From NCBI RefSeq assembly GCF_024362325.1, contig NZ_CP101497.1, positions 1,922,001 to 1,986,000 on the forward strand: a DNA stretch of 64,000 nucleotides, read 5' to 3'. The DNA is from Microcella humidisoli (GTDB lineage Bacteria; Actinomycetota; Actinomycetes; Actinomycetales; Microbacteriaceae). Under the pieces are notes generated by a model. It made no database searches. It was not told the origin of the DNA and saw nothing but the letters and a program-made list of their open reading frames with translations. Positions within the stretch are counted from its first letter, which is position 1. Each line of letters opens with the position of its first letter. This document shows positions 1 through 7,263 of this stretch, piece after piece. A program made the position numbers and the translations under genes.

Positions 1-51
1 GGCGGCTTCGACGCCGGCGGGTTCGGCGACTTCGGCGACTTCGGGTTCTAG
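1..51 (+). CDS. C-terminal end of a Gly/Phe/Asp-rich protein (partial)
   Basis: The first 16 codons of the window are open in frame 1 and end at TAG (49-51). They encode a repetitive tail made only of Gly, Phe, Asp and Ala, with GDF repeated. Such low-complexity tails are common on actinobacterial membrane or secreted proteins, but the family cannot be named from this piece. The next gene starts 9 nt downstream on the same strand, so the two may be co-transcribed. Confidence 0.6.
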   Translation, partial: GGFDAGGFGDFGDFGF

Positions 52-60
52 GCCGCGATC

Positions 61-558
61 ATGGCGCGGCCGAAGCGCATCGAGCCGGGACCGGGCCAGG
101 AGTCGGTCTGGGATTATCCGCGGCCCCCGCGGGTCGAGCCCGTGCATGCCCGCGTCACGATCGAGCTGGGCGGTCGGCTCATCGCCGACACCACGCGAGC
201 GGTGCGCGTGCTCGAGACGAGTCATCCACCCGCCTACTACCTGCCGCCGGAAGACTTCGTCGACGGCGCGCTCATTCCCGGTGAGGGCTCGTCGTTCTGC
301 GAGTTCAAAGGCCGCGCCGCGTACTACGACATCGTCGGCGGCGGCGTGGTCGCCGACCGCGCGGGATGGTACTACCCAGCGCCCAGCCGCGGATTCGAGA
401 GCATCGCCGGCTTCGTCTCCGTCTACCCCGGCCGCATGGACCGCTGCACCGTCGACGGCGAGACCGTCACCCCGCAGGAGGGCGGCTTCTACGGCGGCTG
501 GATCACCGCGAACATCGTCGGCCCCTTCAAGGGCGGCGCGGGCACCTGGGGCTGGTGA
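61..558 (+). CDS. DUF427 domain protein
   Basis: A 165-residue protein that reads as one DUF427 domain. Visible hallmarks are the VRVLETSHPPAYYLPPEDF stretch (about residues 48-66), the CEFKGRAAYYDI stretch (about 80-91) and a tail ending in EGGFYGGWIT. The family is a small beta-barrel fold, widespread in actinobacteria, with no assigned reaction. The ATG at 61 is the first start after the upstream stop at 51. No strong ribosome site is visible, which fits translational coupling to the upstream gene. Family assignment is confident; function is unknown. Confidence 0.85.
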   Translation: MARPKRIEPGPGQESVWDYPRPPRVEPVHARVTIELGGRLIADTTRAVRVLETSHPPAYYLPPEDFVDGALIPGEGSSFCEFKGRAAYYDIVGGGVVADRAGWYYPAPSRGFESIAGFVSVYPGRMDRCTVDGETVTPQEGGFYGGWITANIVGPFKGGAGTWGW

Positions 559-645
559 CCGCGCGCTGATTCGGCGGATGCTCGGTCTCGCCTGTTTCGG
601 AGCACCGAACTGCGCCCGGCCGTGCCCCGCTGTCATCATGGGCGC

Positions 646-1728
646 GTGACCGTCGCGCCCGAGCCGAACCCCGCCGAGATCCGCCGCTGGCGGCGGTACC
701 TCGCCGACGAGCGTGCCGAGGCCGCCGTCTACCGCGATCTCGCGGCACGCCGCACGGGAGAAGAACGCGCCATCCTGCTCGCCCTCGCTGAGGCTGAGTC
801 GCGGCACGAGCAACACTGGGTGACGCTGCTCGGCCCGCACGCCGACCGCGTGCCGGCGGTCTCGCTGCGCACGCGCGTGCTCGGATTCTTCGCGCGGCGC
901 TTCGGCAGCGTGTTCGTGCTCGCCCTGGCGCAGCGGGCCGAGTCGCGATCGCCCTACGCCGACGATGCCCACGCGACGGCCGCGATGGCCGCCGACGAGC
1001 GCATCCACGGCGAGGTCGTGCGGGGGCTCGCCGCCCGCGGCCGCCAACGACTCTCCGGCACGTTCCGCGCCGCGGTGTTCGGCGCCAACGACGGCCTCGT
1101 CAGCAACCTCGCCCTCGTCATGGGCATCGGTGCCGCGGGCCTCGGCCCCGGCGCTGTTCTGCTCACGGGGCTCGCGGGCCTGCTCGCTGGCGCCCTCTCG
1201 ATGGGGGCGGGCGAATACGTCTCGGTGCGCTCGCAGCGTGAACTGCTCGACGCCTCCACCCCCGACCCCGAGGCGCACACCGCGCTGCCGCACCTCGACG
1301 TCGACGCCAACGAGCTCGCGCTCGTCTACCGGGCGCGCGGAATGGACGAGGTGGCGGCGGTCGAGCATGCGCGCGGCATCCTCGCCGATTACGACCCCGT
1401 GGCCGCCGCGGCGCGCGCCGCCGAGGCCGAGGCCGAGCAGCACGAGGCCATCGGCTCGGCGTGGGGCGCCGCCCTGTCGAGCTTCGCGTTCTTCGCCTCG
1501 GGCGCGATCATTCCCGTCGTGCCCTACCTGCTGGGCCTCGAGGGACTCGTGGCGGTCGTCATCTCGGCCGTGCTCGTCGGCATCGCCCTGCTCGTGACGG
1601 GAGCGATCGTCGGCGTGCTCTCGGGGGCCTCGCCGGTCAAGCGGGCGCTGCGGCAGCTGGCGATCGGCTACGGCGCAGCGGCCGCCACGTACCTGCTCGG
1701 CCTCGCGTTCGGCACGACGATCGCCTGA
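646..1728 (+). CDS. MbfA-type ferritin-like/VIT1 family metal transporter
   Basis: About 360 residues. The first ~130 form a helical ferritin/rubrerythrin-like domain with Glu and His pairs (LADERAEAAVYRDL, AEAESRHEQHW, DERIHGEV). The rest is a VIT1/CCC1 membrane domain opening with FRAAVFGANDGLVSN and ending in three hydrophobic helices. This N-ferritin plus VIT1 order is that of MbfA-like proteins, which export iron or manganese. The GTG at 646 is preferred over the in-frame GTG at 622: CATCAT at 634-639 lies 6 nt before 646, matching the leaderless pattern of many genes here. The metal is not readable from sequence. Confidence 0.87.
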   Translation: MTVAPEPNPAEIRRWRRYLADERAEAAVYRDLAARRTGEERAILLALAEAESRHEQHWVTLLGPHADRVPAVSLRTRVLGFFARRFGSVFVLALAQRAESRSPYADDAHATAAMAADERIHGEVVRGLAARGRQRLSGTFRAAVFGANDGLVSNLALVMGIGAAGLGPGAVLLTGLAGLLAGALSMGAGEYVSVRSQRELLDASTPDPEAHTALPHLDVDANELALVYRARGMDEVAAVEHARGILADYDPVAAAARAAEAEAEQHEAIGSAWGAALSSFAFFASGAIIPVVPYLLGLEGLVAVVISAVLVGIALLVTGAIVGVLSGASPVKRALRQLAIGYGAAAATYLLGLAFGTTIA

Positions 1729-1961
1729 TCGTTCGGCCACGAACAGCACTTTCACAGGTTTCTCGGTCAGGCTGGAGTGTTGGCTGCGTTGCCGACAGGG
1801 GCGAGTGCCGCCGGTGCGAACGATTCCGCCGGACCTGGTGCGACGACCTCCTGACCTTGTGCCGAGTGCCCGACCGGGTGCCGCGAGGTCGAACTGCGCA
1901 ATGACGTGCACTCACCGTGTCCACGGCCTGCCGGCCGCCACCAGGAAGTGTTTCTCCTCTC
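1729..1961. other. Intergenic leader of the M23 peptidase gene
   Basis: About 230 nt between the VIT1 transporter and the M23 peptidase start. I see no gene, tRNA or clear hairpin with a T-tract. A purine-rich AGGAAG at 1943-1948 lies 13 nt before the ATG at 1962 and may be a distant ribosome site. An alternative in-frame GTG is at 1917. A c-di-AMP (ydaO-type) riboswitch was considered because these often precede cell-wall hydrolase genes in actinobacteria, but the conserved blocks were not recognised. Confidence 0.4.
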
Positions 1962-2756
1962 ATGCTCCATCTTCTGCACCCGTCTCTTCCGCGCGCCGCG
2001 GCCCTCGATCCCTATCGTGTTCGACACCACGTGCTCGTCGCGGCGGCATCGGTCATCACGCTCACGCTCCTGCTCGGCAACGGGGTCTCGACCGCTCTCG
2101 CCGTCGCTGCTGAGCAGGCGGAGGAGTCGTCGCAACCGGCCCCTCAGCTCTTCGTGACCGCGCCCGAGGGCGCCGTCGCTGAGGCCGTCGCCCCCGCGGC
2201 CGCCGCGTCGCTCAGCGCCGCGACCGATGGCGCCACCGGTGAGGTCCCTGCCGATGAGACCCCCGCGGCCGAGGCGGACGCGCTCGACGCGGCAGCGCCC
2301 TCGGCGCGACCGGAGTTCACGATCGACGTGCGGCCGCCCGTCATGTACCCGGTCGGTTCGGGCGCCCCGGTCGGCAGCCCCTTCGGTCCGCGCGACCGGG
2401 CCTGCGGCGCCTGCTCGACGCAGCACCAGGGGGTCGACTGGAACCCGGGCCGCGGCACTCCCATCGTCGCGATGGCCGACGGCGTCGTCAGCAAGGTCGT
2501 CACCTCGGGCAGCACGCTCGGCGTGTACCTCATCATCGACCACGTCGTGAACGGCCAGGCGATCTCGAGCGTGTACGGCCACATGGAGAACGGCTCGCTG
2601 ACCCTGCGGGTCGGCGACGAGGTGCGTGTCGGAGACCAGGTCGGCAGGGTCGGCAGCACGGGTGTCACCACGGCTCCGCACCTGCACTTCGAGCTGCGCA
2701 TCGGCGGCAGTGCCATCAACCCGCTGCCGTGGCTGGCAGCCAACGGCGCGCAGTAG
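1962..2756 (+). CDS. Secreted M23 family metallopeptidase
   Basis: A 264-residue protein with an N-terminal hydrophobic segment (VLVAAASVITLTLLLGNGV) that acts as a signal peptide or anchor, an Ala/Pro/Glu-rich linker, and a C-terminal M23/LytM domain of about 120 residues. Zinc and catalytic motifs are intact: HQGVDW gives the first His and Asp, and HLHFEL gives the HxH pair. VYGHMENGSLTL and GDQVGRVGSTG are typical of the fold. The expected role is cleavage of peptidoglycan cross-bridges outside the membrane. The ATG at 1962 is chosen because of the upstream AGGAAG; GTG at 1917 would add 15 residues. Confidence 0.88.
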   Translation: MLHLLHPSLPRAAALDPYRVRHHVLVAAASVITLTLLLGNGVSTALAVAAEQAEESSQPAPQLFVTAPEGAVAEAVAPAAAASLSAATDGATGEVPADETPAAEADALDAAAPSARPEFTIDVRPPVMYPVGSGAPVGSPFGPRDRACGACSTQHQGVDWNPGRGTPIVAMADGVVSKVVTSGSTLGVYLIIDHVVNGQAISSVYGHMENGSLTLRVGDEVRVGDQVGRVGSTGVTTAPHLHFELRIGGSAINPLPWLAANGAQ

Positions 2757-2787
2757 CGACCATTTCGCGCGCGCCGCGCCGACAACC

Positions 2788-2808
2788 GAACCGATGAGTG
2801 CTCGGTTC
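2788..2808. promoter_or_regulatory. Inverted repeat upstream of the radical SAM gene
   Basis: GAACCGA (2788-2794) and TCGGTTC (2802-2808) form a perfect 7-bp inverted repeat around a 7-nt centre. It sits 31 nt after the M23 stop and just upstream of a -10-like TAGAAT (2824-2829), so it could be a short terminator without a T-tract or an operator for the radical SAM gene. Its place immediately before the -10 box favours the operator reading. Confidence 0.4.
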
Positions 2809-2823
2809 CGAATACCTCGTGCT

Positions 2824-2829
2824 TAGAAT
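2824..2829 (+). promoter_or_regulatory. Putative -10 box for the radical SAM gene
   Basis: TAGAAT at 2824-2829 fits the TANNNT -10 pattern seen throughout this window. It predicts a transcript start near 2836 and a leader of about 50 nt before the ATG at 2885, which has GAGGAG at 2875-2880 as its ribosome site. No convincing -35 box is visible. Confidence 0.4.
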
Positions 2830-2884
2830 GACGACCGATGACCCTCGAGGGAGTCGTCGTCGGATGACCCGCACGAGGAGACCC

Positions 2885-4351
2885 ATGTCGATCGCCACCG
2901 CCCTTCGCGACTTCGAGCTGCAGACGCGGCCCATCCATCCCGACACGCGCCGCGCGCTCGACAAGCGCTGGGCCGATCTGCCGGAGCATGCGAAGACGCC
3001 CGAGCAGCTGCTCGGCAAGTGCGCGGTCGGCTGCGAGGGCACCCACGGGGTCTTCCCGAAGTGCAACCTCACGTGCTCGCCCTGCTACCACTCGGCCGAC
3101 GCGAACAAGGTGCGCATCGACGGCGATCACACCGTCACCGAGGTGACCAAGCAGATGGGGCTGCTGCGGCAGATCCGCGGCCCGCGCGCCCACGCGCAGC
3201 TCATCGGCGGCGAGGTCAGCCTGCTGCCGGCCAAGGCCCACCGCGAGACCCTGCTCGCCATGCGCGCCGTCGGCCGCGAGCCGATGTCGATGACGCACGG
3301 CGACTTCGACTACGAGTACCTGCTCGATGTCGTGCTCGACGAGACCGGCAAGCCCGCCTTCAAGAAGGTGTCGTTCGCGGCGCACTTCGACTCGCTCATG
3401 CGCGGGCGCCGGGGTGCTGTGCGGCCCAAGAGCGAGGCCGAGCTCACGCCTTTCCGCGAAGAGTTCGCCGAGATGTTCGCCACGCTCAAGAAAGAGCACA
3501 AGGTCGATTCGTACCTCGCCCACAACATGACCGTGACCCCGACGAACCTCGACGAGGTCGAGCAGGTCACGCGCGATGTGCTCGAGATGAACTACGACAT
3601 GATGTCGTTCCAGCCGGCCGCCTTCATCGGCGATGACCGCCGCTGGAAGGAGAACTTCGAAGAGGTCACGATCGATGCGGTCTGGGAGCGCATCGAGGCC
3701 GGCGCGGGGCAGAAGCTGCCGCACAAGGCCGTGCAGTTCGGCGACCCGCGCTGCAACCGGCACACGGTCGGCGTGCTCGTCGACGGGCGCTTCGCCTCGG
3801 TGCTCGACGCCGACGAGCCGAAAGACATCGCTGCGCGCGACCGCTTCCTGAAGCACTACGGCGGCATGATCTTCGGTGACATTCCGACCTGGGCACTCAC
3901 GATCAAGGTCATGCGCGCGGTGCTGAGCCACCCCCAAGACATTCCGCCGATGGTCGGTCTCGTCAACCGCATCCTCAAGCGGGGTGGCGGTCTGCGCGCC
4001 GTCATTCGCGCCGCGCGCCGCGGCAAGGTGAGCTTCAAGACCTTCGTCGTGCACAACTTCATGGACGCCGAGCAGGTGAAGCCCGCCTGGCAGCTCATGC
4101 AACAGGGTGTGGTGGCCGACGACCCGAAGATCAAAGAGACGCAAGAGCGGCTCGGCTCGTGCATGTACGCCATGGCGCACCCCGAGACCGGCGAGATCGT
4201 GCCGGCGTGCGTGCAGCACTCGGTGCTCGACCCCATCGAGAACATCGGGCTGCGGAAACTGCTGCCGCTCGAGCCAAAGGGTGAGCGCACGACGGGCATC
4301 ACGAACGGCCGCGCCGACGATCTGGTCGCCGAGGGCGCGTCGCGCTGGTAG
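2885..4351 (+). CDS. Radical SAM domain protein, function unknown
   Basis: A 488-residue protein. The radical SAM cluster motif CxxxCxxC is at C60-C64-C67 (KCNLTCSPCYH), followed by an IGGEVSLLP stretch typical of the SAM-binding barrel. Two more cysteines lie just upstream (C46, C50: GKCAVGCEG) and others near the C terminus (GSCMYAM, PACVQH), so a second iron-sulfur cluster is possible. GAGGAG 4 nt before ATG 2885 fixes this start over the earlier in-frame ATGs. I do not recognise a named subfamily. It is flanked by unrelated genes, so context gives no substrate. Confidence 0.8.
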   Translation: MSIATALRDFELQTRPIHPDTRRALDKRWADLPEHAKTPEQLLGKCAVGCEGTHGVFPKCNLTCSPCYHSADANKVRIDGDHTVTEVTKQMGLLRQIRGPRAHAQLIGGEVSLLPAKAHRETLLAMRAVGREPMSMTHGDFDYEYLLDVVLDETGKPAFKKVSFAAHFDSLMRGRRGAVRPKSEAELTPFREEFAEMFATLKKEHKVDSYLAHNMTVTPTNLDEVEQVTRDVLEMNYDMMSFQPAAFIGDDRRWKENFEEVTIDAVWERIEAGAGQKLPHKAVQFGDPRCNRHTVGVLVDGRFASVLDADEPKDIAARDRFLKHYGGMIFGDIPTWALTIKVMRAVLSHPQDIPPMVGLVNRILKRGGGLRAVIRAARRGKVSFKTFVVHNFMDAEQVKPAWQLMQQGVVADDPKIKETQERLGSCMYAMAHPETGEIVPACVQHSVLDPIENIGLRKLLPLEPKGERTTGITNGRADDLVAEGASRW

Positions 4352-4369
4352 CCGGTCACCCGCCGCGGG

Positions 4370-5458
4370 TCACGCGGGGCGCCGGATGCCCTGCCGATCG
4401 TCGAGCGCGACGACCGAGCATGCCGAGCGCGGGATGTGGGCGCTCGCGCGCTGTCCGACGACGAGCGGCCGGCTCGCCGGCACCTCCGCCTCGAGCAGGG
4501 CGTCGCCGCACGCGAGCGTAATCTCGGCACGGGGCCCGCGCGGTCGCCGATCGGCGACCACTGCGTCGACTCCCACCATGCCGGGCGGCGCCTCGGCGGG
4601 GAGCGTCGAGACGTGGACGGCCTCGTGCCGCACGACGAGCATCCCGCGGCCATCGGCCCAGGTCTCGCCCTCGGGGGCCGGCACCGCGCCGATCGCGGAG
4701 TGGTGAGTGCCGTCGCGCACCTCGCCCACGAGCTCGATGCGGCCGCCCATGAGCCGCGACACCTCGAGCGAGGCGGGACGCGTGTAGAGGCGCTCGACGG
4801 TGTCGTGCTGCAGCAGGTGGCCCGCGCTCAGCAGTGCGACGCGGTCGGCCACGACAGCCGCCTCGTCGCGATCGTGGGTGACCATGACGATGGTGGGCGA
4901 GAGCTGCTGCCGGATCTGCCCGAGCAGGGTGTGCATGTCGCCGCGCAGCTCGGGGTCGAGCGCGCTGAACGGCTCGTCGAGCAGCAGCACGCGCGGGCGG
5001 GCGGCGAGGGCGCGAGCGAGCGCGACGCGCTGCTCTTGCCCGCCCGAGAGCGCGGTGATGGGCCGGTCGCCGAAGCCCTCGAGCTGCACGAGCTCGAGGA
5101 ACTGCCGGGCGTCGGCGCGCGCCTCGCGCCGCGGCTGACCCGCGACGGTGGCCGCGAACGCCACGTTGTCGAGCACGCTCAGGTGCGGGAAGAGCAGGGG
5201 TCGCTGGAACACCATGGCCATGCCGCGGCGTTCGGGTGCGACGCCGGCGACATCCGTGCCGTCGACGAGGATGCGTCCTGAGGTCGGGGCGTCGAGCCCC
5301 GCGATCGCCCGCAGCACCGTGCTCTTGCCCGACCCCGAGGGGCCGAGGATGGCGAGGCACTCTCCGGCGTCGACGCCGAGCGCCACGCCATCGAGCGCGG
5401 GCGATCGCGCTCCGTCGAAGACCTTGGTCAGTGCGTCGAGGGTGAGGGTGGCGCTCAC
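4370..5458 (-). CDS. ABC transporter ATP-binding protein (YnjD-like)
   Basis: A 362-residue ATPase. Walker A is GPSGSGKST (residues 39-47), followed by a Q-loop (VFQRPLLFPHLS), signature LSGGQEQ, Walker B VLLLDEPFSALD and switch histidine in VMVTHDRDEA. The last ~120 residues form a TOBE-like extension as in CUT1/thiamine/iron importers. GTG at 5458 overlaps the permease stop (GTGA), and AAAGGTG lies just upstream. It energises import through the two permeases encoded upstream. It converges with the radical SAM gene, 18 nt away. Confidence 0.9.
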   Translation of the reverse strand: MSATLTLDALTKVFDGARSPALDGVALGVDAGECLAILGPSGSGKSTVLRAIAGLDAPTSGRILVDGTDVAGVAPERRGMAMVFQRPLLFPHLSVLDNVAFAATVAGQPRREARADARQFLELVQLEGFGDRPITALSGGQEQRVALARALAARPRVLLLDEPFSALDPELRGDMHTLLGQIRQQLSPTIVMVTHDRDEAAVVADRVALLSAGHLLQHDTVERLYTRPASLEVSRLMGGRIELVGEVRDGTHHSAIGAVPAPEGETWADGRGMLVVRHEAVHVSTLPAEAPPGMVGVDAVVADRRPRGPRAEITLACGDALLEAEVPASRPLVVGQRASAHIPRSACSVVALDDRQGIRRPA

Positions 5459-6363
5459 GGGGCACCTTTCGGAGAGCGACTGGCCGTCGGGCCGGTGAGA
5501 TAGCGGGCGGTGGGGTAGCGGCGGCCGAATCGACCGAGGCCGAGCAGCAGCACGAGCGGAGGCACGATGGCGCTGAGCGAGAGCACCGCCACGACGGCGT
5601 CGTTGCCCACGCCGCCGGCGAACGAGGCGACGAGCAGCGGCAGCGTCACGATCGTGCCGCCGCCGACGAGCACGGTGACGACGTAGTCGCTCCACCCCAC
5701 GAGGAAGGCGAGGAACGCCGCGCGTGCGAGTCCGGGTGCGACGAGGGGCAGGTGCACGCGCCACAGCACGTGCGCGCGCGAGGCGCCGAGCGTGCGGGCC
5801 TCCTCCTCGTAGGCGAGGTCGTGCGCCGCGTAGGCGACCCGCATCGTGTAGACGGTGTACGGCAGGGCGGCCGCGACGAGCAGGATCACGACGCCGATGA
5901 GCCCCGGCACGCGTGCGCGCAGCAGCACAACCGTGAGCCCCATGACGGCCACGAAGGCGGGCAGCGCCAGGGGGGCGAGCAGGATGCCGCTCACGAGCCG
6001 CGGCGCCGGCACCGCTCCTCGGGCGAGAGCCCGGGCGGCCATGGCTCCGAGCGGCGTGGCGATGGCCGCGACCACGAGGCCCAGCAGCAGGGATCGGCCG
6101 AAGGCCGGCACCGCCCCCGCCGTCACGGCCGAGGCGAGGCCGTCGAGCCCCCACTCGGTCGGCAGCGCCGCGGGTGCCGACCACCGGTTGGCGACCGACC
6201 ACAGCAGCAGGGGCACGAGCGGCAGGGCGAACCACACGGCGAGCAGGCTCGCGACGACGATGCGCAGGGTGCGGCCGGCGGGCCGCGGGCGCATGAGCGG
6301 GCGCGCGGCGACGGTGCGGTCGTCGGGCGTGACGCGCTCGCCGTAGGGGATCATCATGGCCAT
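5455..6363 (-). CDS. ABC transporter permease, second subunit (YnjC-like)
   Basis: A 302-residue inner-membrane protein with about six hydrophobic helices. It carries the EAA loop that contacts the ATPase (YEEEARTLGASRAHVLWRVH). It starts 8 nt after the previous permease stop, at ATG 6363, with alternatives at 6357 and 6354. In E. coli YnjC the two permease domains are one fused protein; here they are separate genes. It pairs with the product of 6371-7189 to form the membrane channel. Confidence 0.87.
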   Translation of the reverse strand: MAMMIPYGERVTPDDRTVAARPLMRPRPAGRTLRIVVASLLAVWFALPLVPLLLWSVANRWSAPAALPTEWGLDGLASAVTAGAVPAFGRSLLLGLVVAAIATPLGAMAARALARGAVPAPRLVSGILLAPLALPAFVAVMGLTVVLLRARVPGLIGVVILLVAAALPYTVYTMRVAYAAHDLAYEEEARTLGASRAHVLWRVHLPLVAPGLARAAFLAFLVGWSDYVVTVLVGGGTIVTLPLLVASFAGGVGNDAVVAVLSLSAIVPPLVLLLGLGRFGRRYPTARYLTGPTASRSPKGAP

Positions 6364-6370
6364 CGGCGTC

Positions 6371-7189
6371 TCACCTCCACAGCGGCGTGCGTCGCAGCAG
6401 GGCCATGCCCGCGGCCACGACGACGAGCGAGATGGCCGTCGTGATGACGGCGACGGCGGCGGCTTCGGGTCGTGAGGTCAGCGAGATGGCGTCGAACAGC
6501 CGGAAGGCGAGCACCGGCAGCGGTTCGGGGTAGGGGCGCCCGAGCAACCAGGCCACCTCGTACGAGCCGAAGGTGTAGACGAAGATGATGATGGCGCTCA
6601 CGATGACGGCGGGCGTGGCGAGCGGGATGACGACGTGACGGAGCCGGCGAGCGCGAGAGGCGCCCAGAAGCGCGGCAGTCTCGTCGTAGCGGGCGACGCG
6701 TGAGGCGAGCACGCCGGCGACGACCAGGGCGACGAACGCCGACTCCTTCCAGGTGTACTCCAGCACGACAGCGACCCACCACGGTCCGCCGACGAGGTCG
6801 GGCCAGTCGGCGCCGTCGATGCCGAGCATCCGCGGCAGCACGCCCGAGTCTGAGATGAGCAGGCCGACTGCGGCCGCACCGATGAGGTGCGGCACGGGGA
6901 TGGTGAGCGCGCTGAGTGCGGCGACGAGCCGTCCGGTGACGCGGCCCTGAGTGATGACGACGGCGGCGGTGAGTCCGATGATGCACGAGAGCACCGTGGA
7001 TGCGGTGGCGATGCCCAGCGAGAGTCCCAGGCCCGTCAGCAGCTCGTCGCCGTTCGCCAGGTAGGCGTCGAGGCTGAAGCGCGGCTCGCCCACGAGGGGC
7101 AGCAGTCCCAGGCTCTGCACGAGGGACATGCCGATGCCGCCGATGACGACGAACGCGGCGATCGCGACGGCTGGAGCCACGAGCGCCAC
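6371..7189 (-). CDS. ABC transporter permease, first subunit (YnjC-like)
   Basis: About 272 residues with six hydrophobic helices and an EAA-type loop (YDETAALLGASRARRLRHVV). The start is uncertain. The frame is open back past the binding-protein stop, but there is no ATG, GTG or TTG between that stop and GTG 7189; GTG 7180 and a rare CTG near 7219 are alternatives. GTG 7189 lies 11 nt after a 13-bp hairpin (7200-7230). A start inside the hairpin would add the positively charged ARRWAS segment normally found before the first helix. Confidence 0.82.
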   Translation of the reverse strand: MALVAPAVAIAAFVVIGGIGMSLVQSLGLLPLVGEPRFSLDAYLANGDELLTGLGLSLGIATASTVLSCIIGLTAAVVITQGRVTGRLVAALSALTIPVPHLIGAAAVGLLISDSGVLPRMLGIDGADWPDLVGGPWWVAVVLEYTWKESAFVALVVAGVLASRVARYDETAALLGASRARRLRHVVIPLATPAVIVSAIIIFVYTFGSYEVAWLLGRPYPEPLPVLAFRLFDAISLTSRPEAAAVAVITTAISLVVVAAGMALLRRTPLWR

Positions 7190-7199
7190 CGACGCCCAG

Positions 7200-7230
7200 C
7201 GCCGGGCACCCGTGGTTCGGGTGCCCGGCG
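7200..7230 (-). promoter_or_regulatory. 13-bp hairpin between binding-protein and permease genes
   Basis: Positions 7200-7212 and 7218-7230 are perfectly complementary (arm CGCCGGGCACCCG, loop of 5 nt). The hairpin begins 33 nt after the binding-protein stop (7264-7266) and ends 11 nt before the likely permease start at 7189. It has no T-tract. In binding-protein importers such hairpins are known to stabilise the upstream mRNA or cause partial termination, giving more binding protein than permease. Here it may also hide the permease ribosome site. Confidence 0.75.
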
Positions 7231-7263
7231 TCAGGGAATCGATGGCGACGATGGTGTGCGGCC

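Noticed and set aside
1729..1961. Possible c-di-AMP (ydaO) riboswitch ahead of the M23 peptidase gene
   Set aside because: The genomic position fits, but I could not find the conserved aptamer blocks or the paired arms, so I do not call it.
4358..4370. Palindrome ACCCGCCGCGGGT between the radical SAM and ATPase genes
   Set aside because: Perfect on paper but with a one-base centre; a realistic hairpin has only about 4 bp, so it is not a convincing terminator.
5459..6235. Long upstream extension in frame with the ATPase gene
   Set aside because: It overlaps the permease gene in another frame and is a run of Arg/Ala-rich sequence. The start overlap GTGA at 5458 and family length fit the shorter protein.
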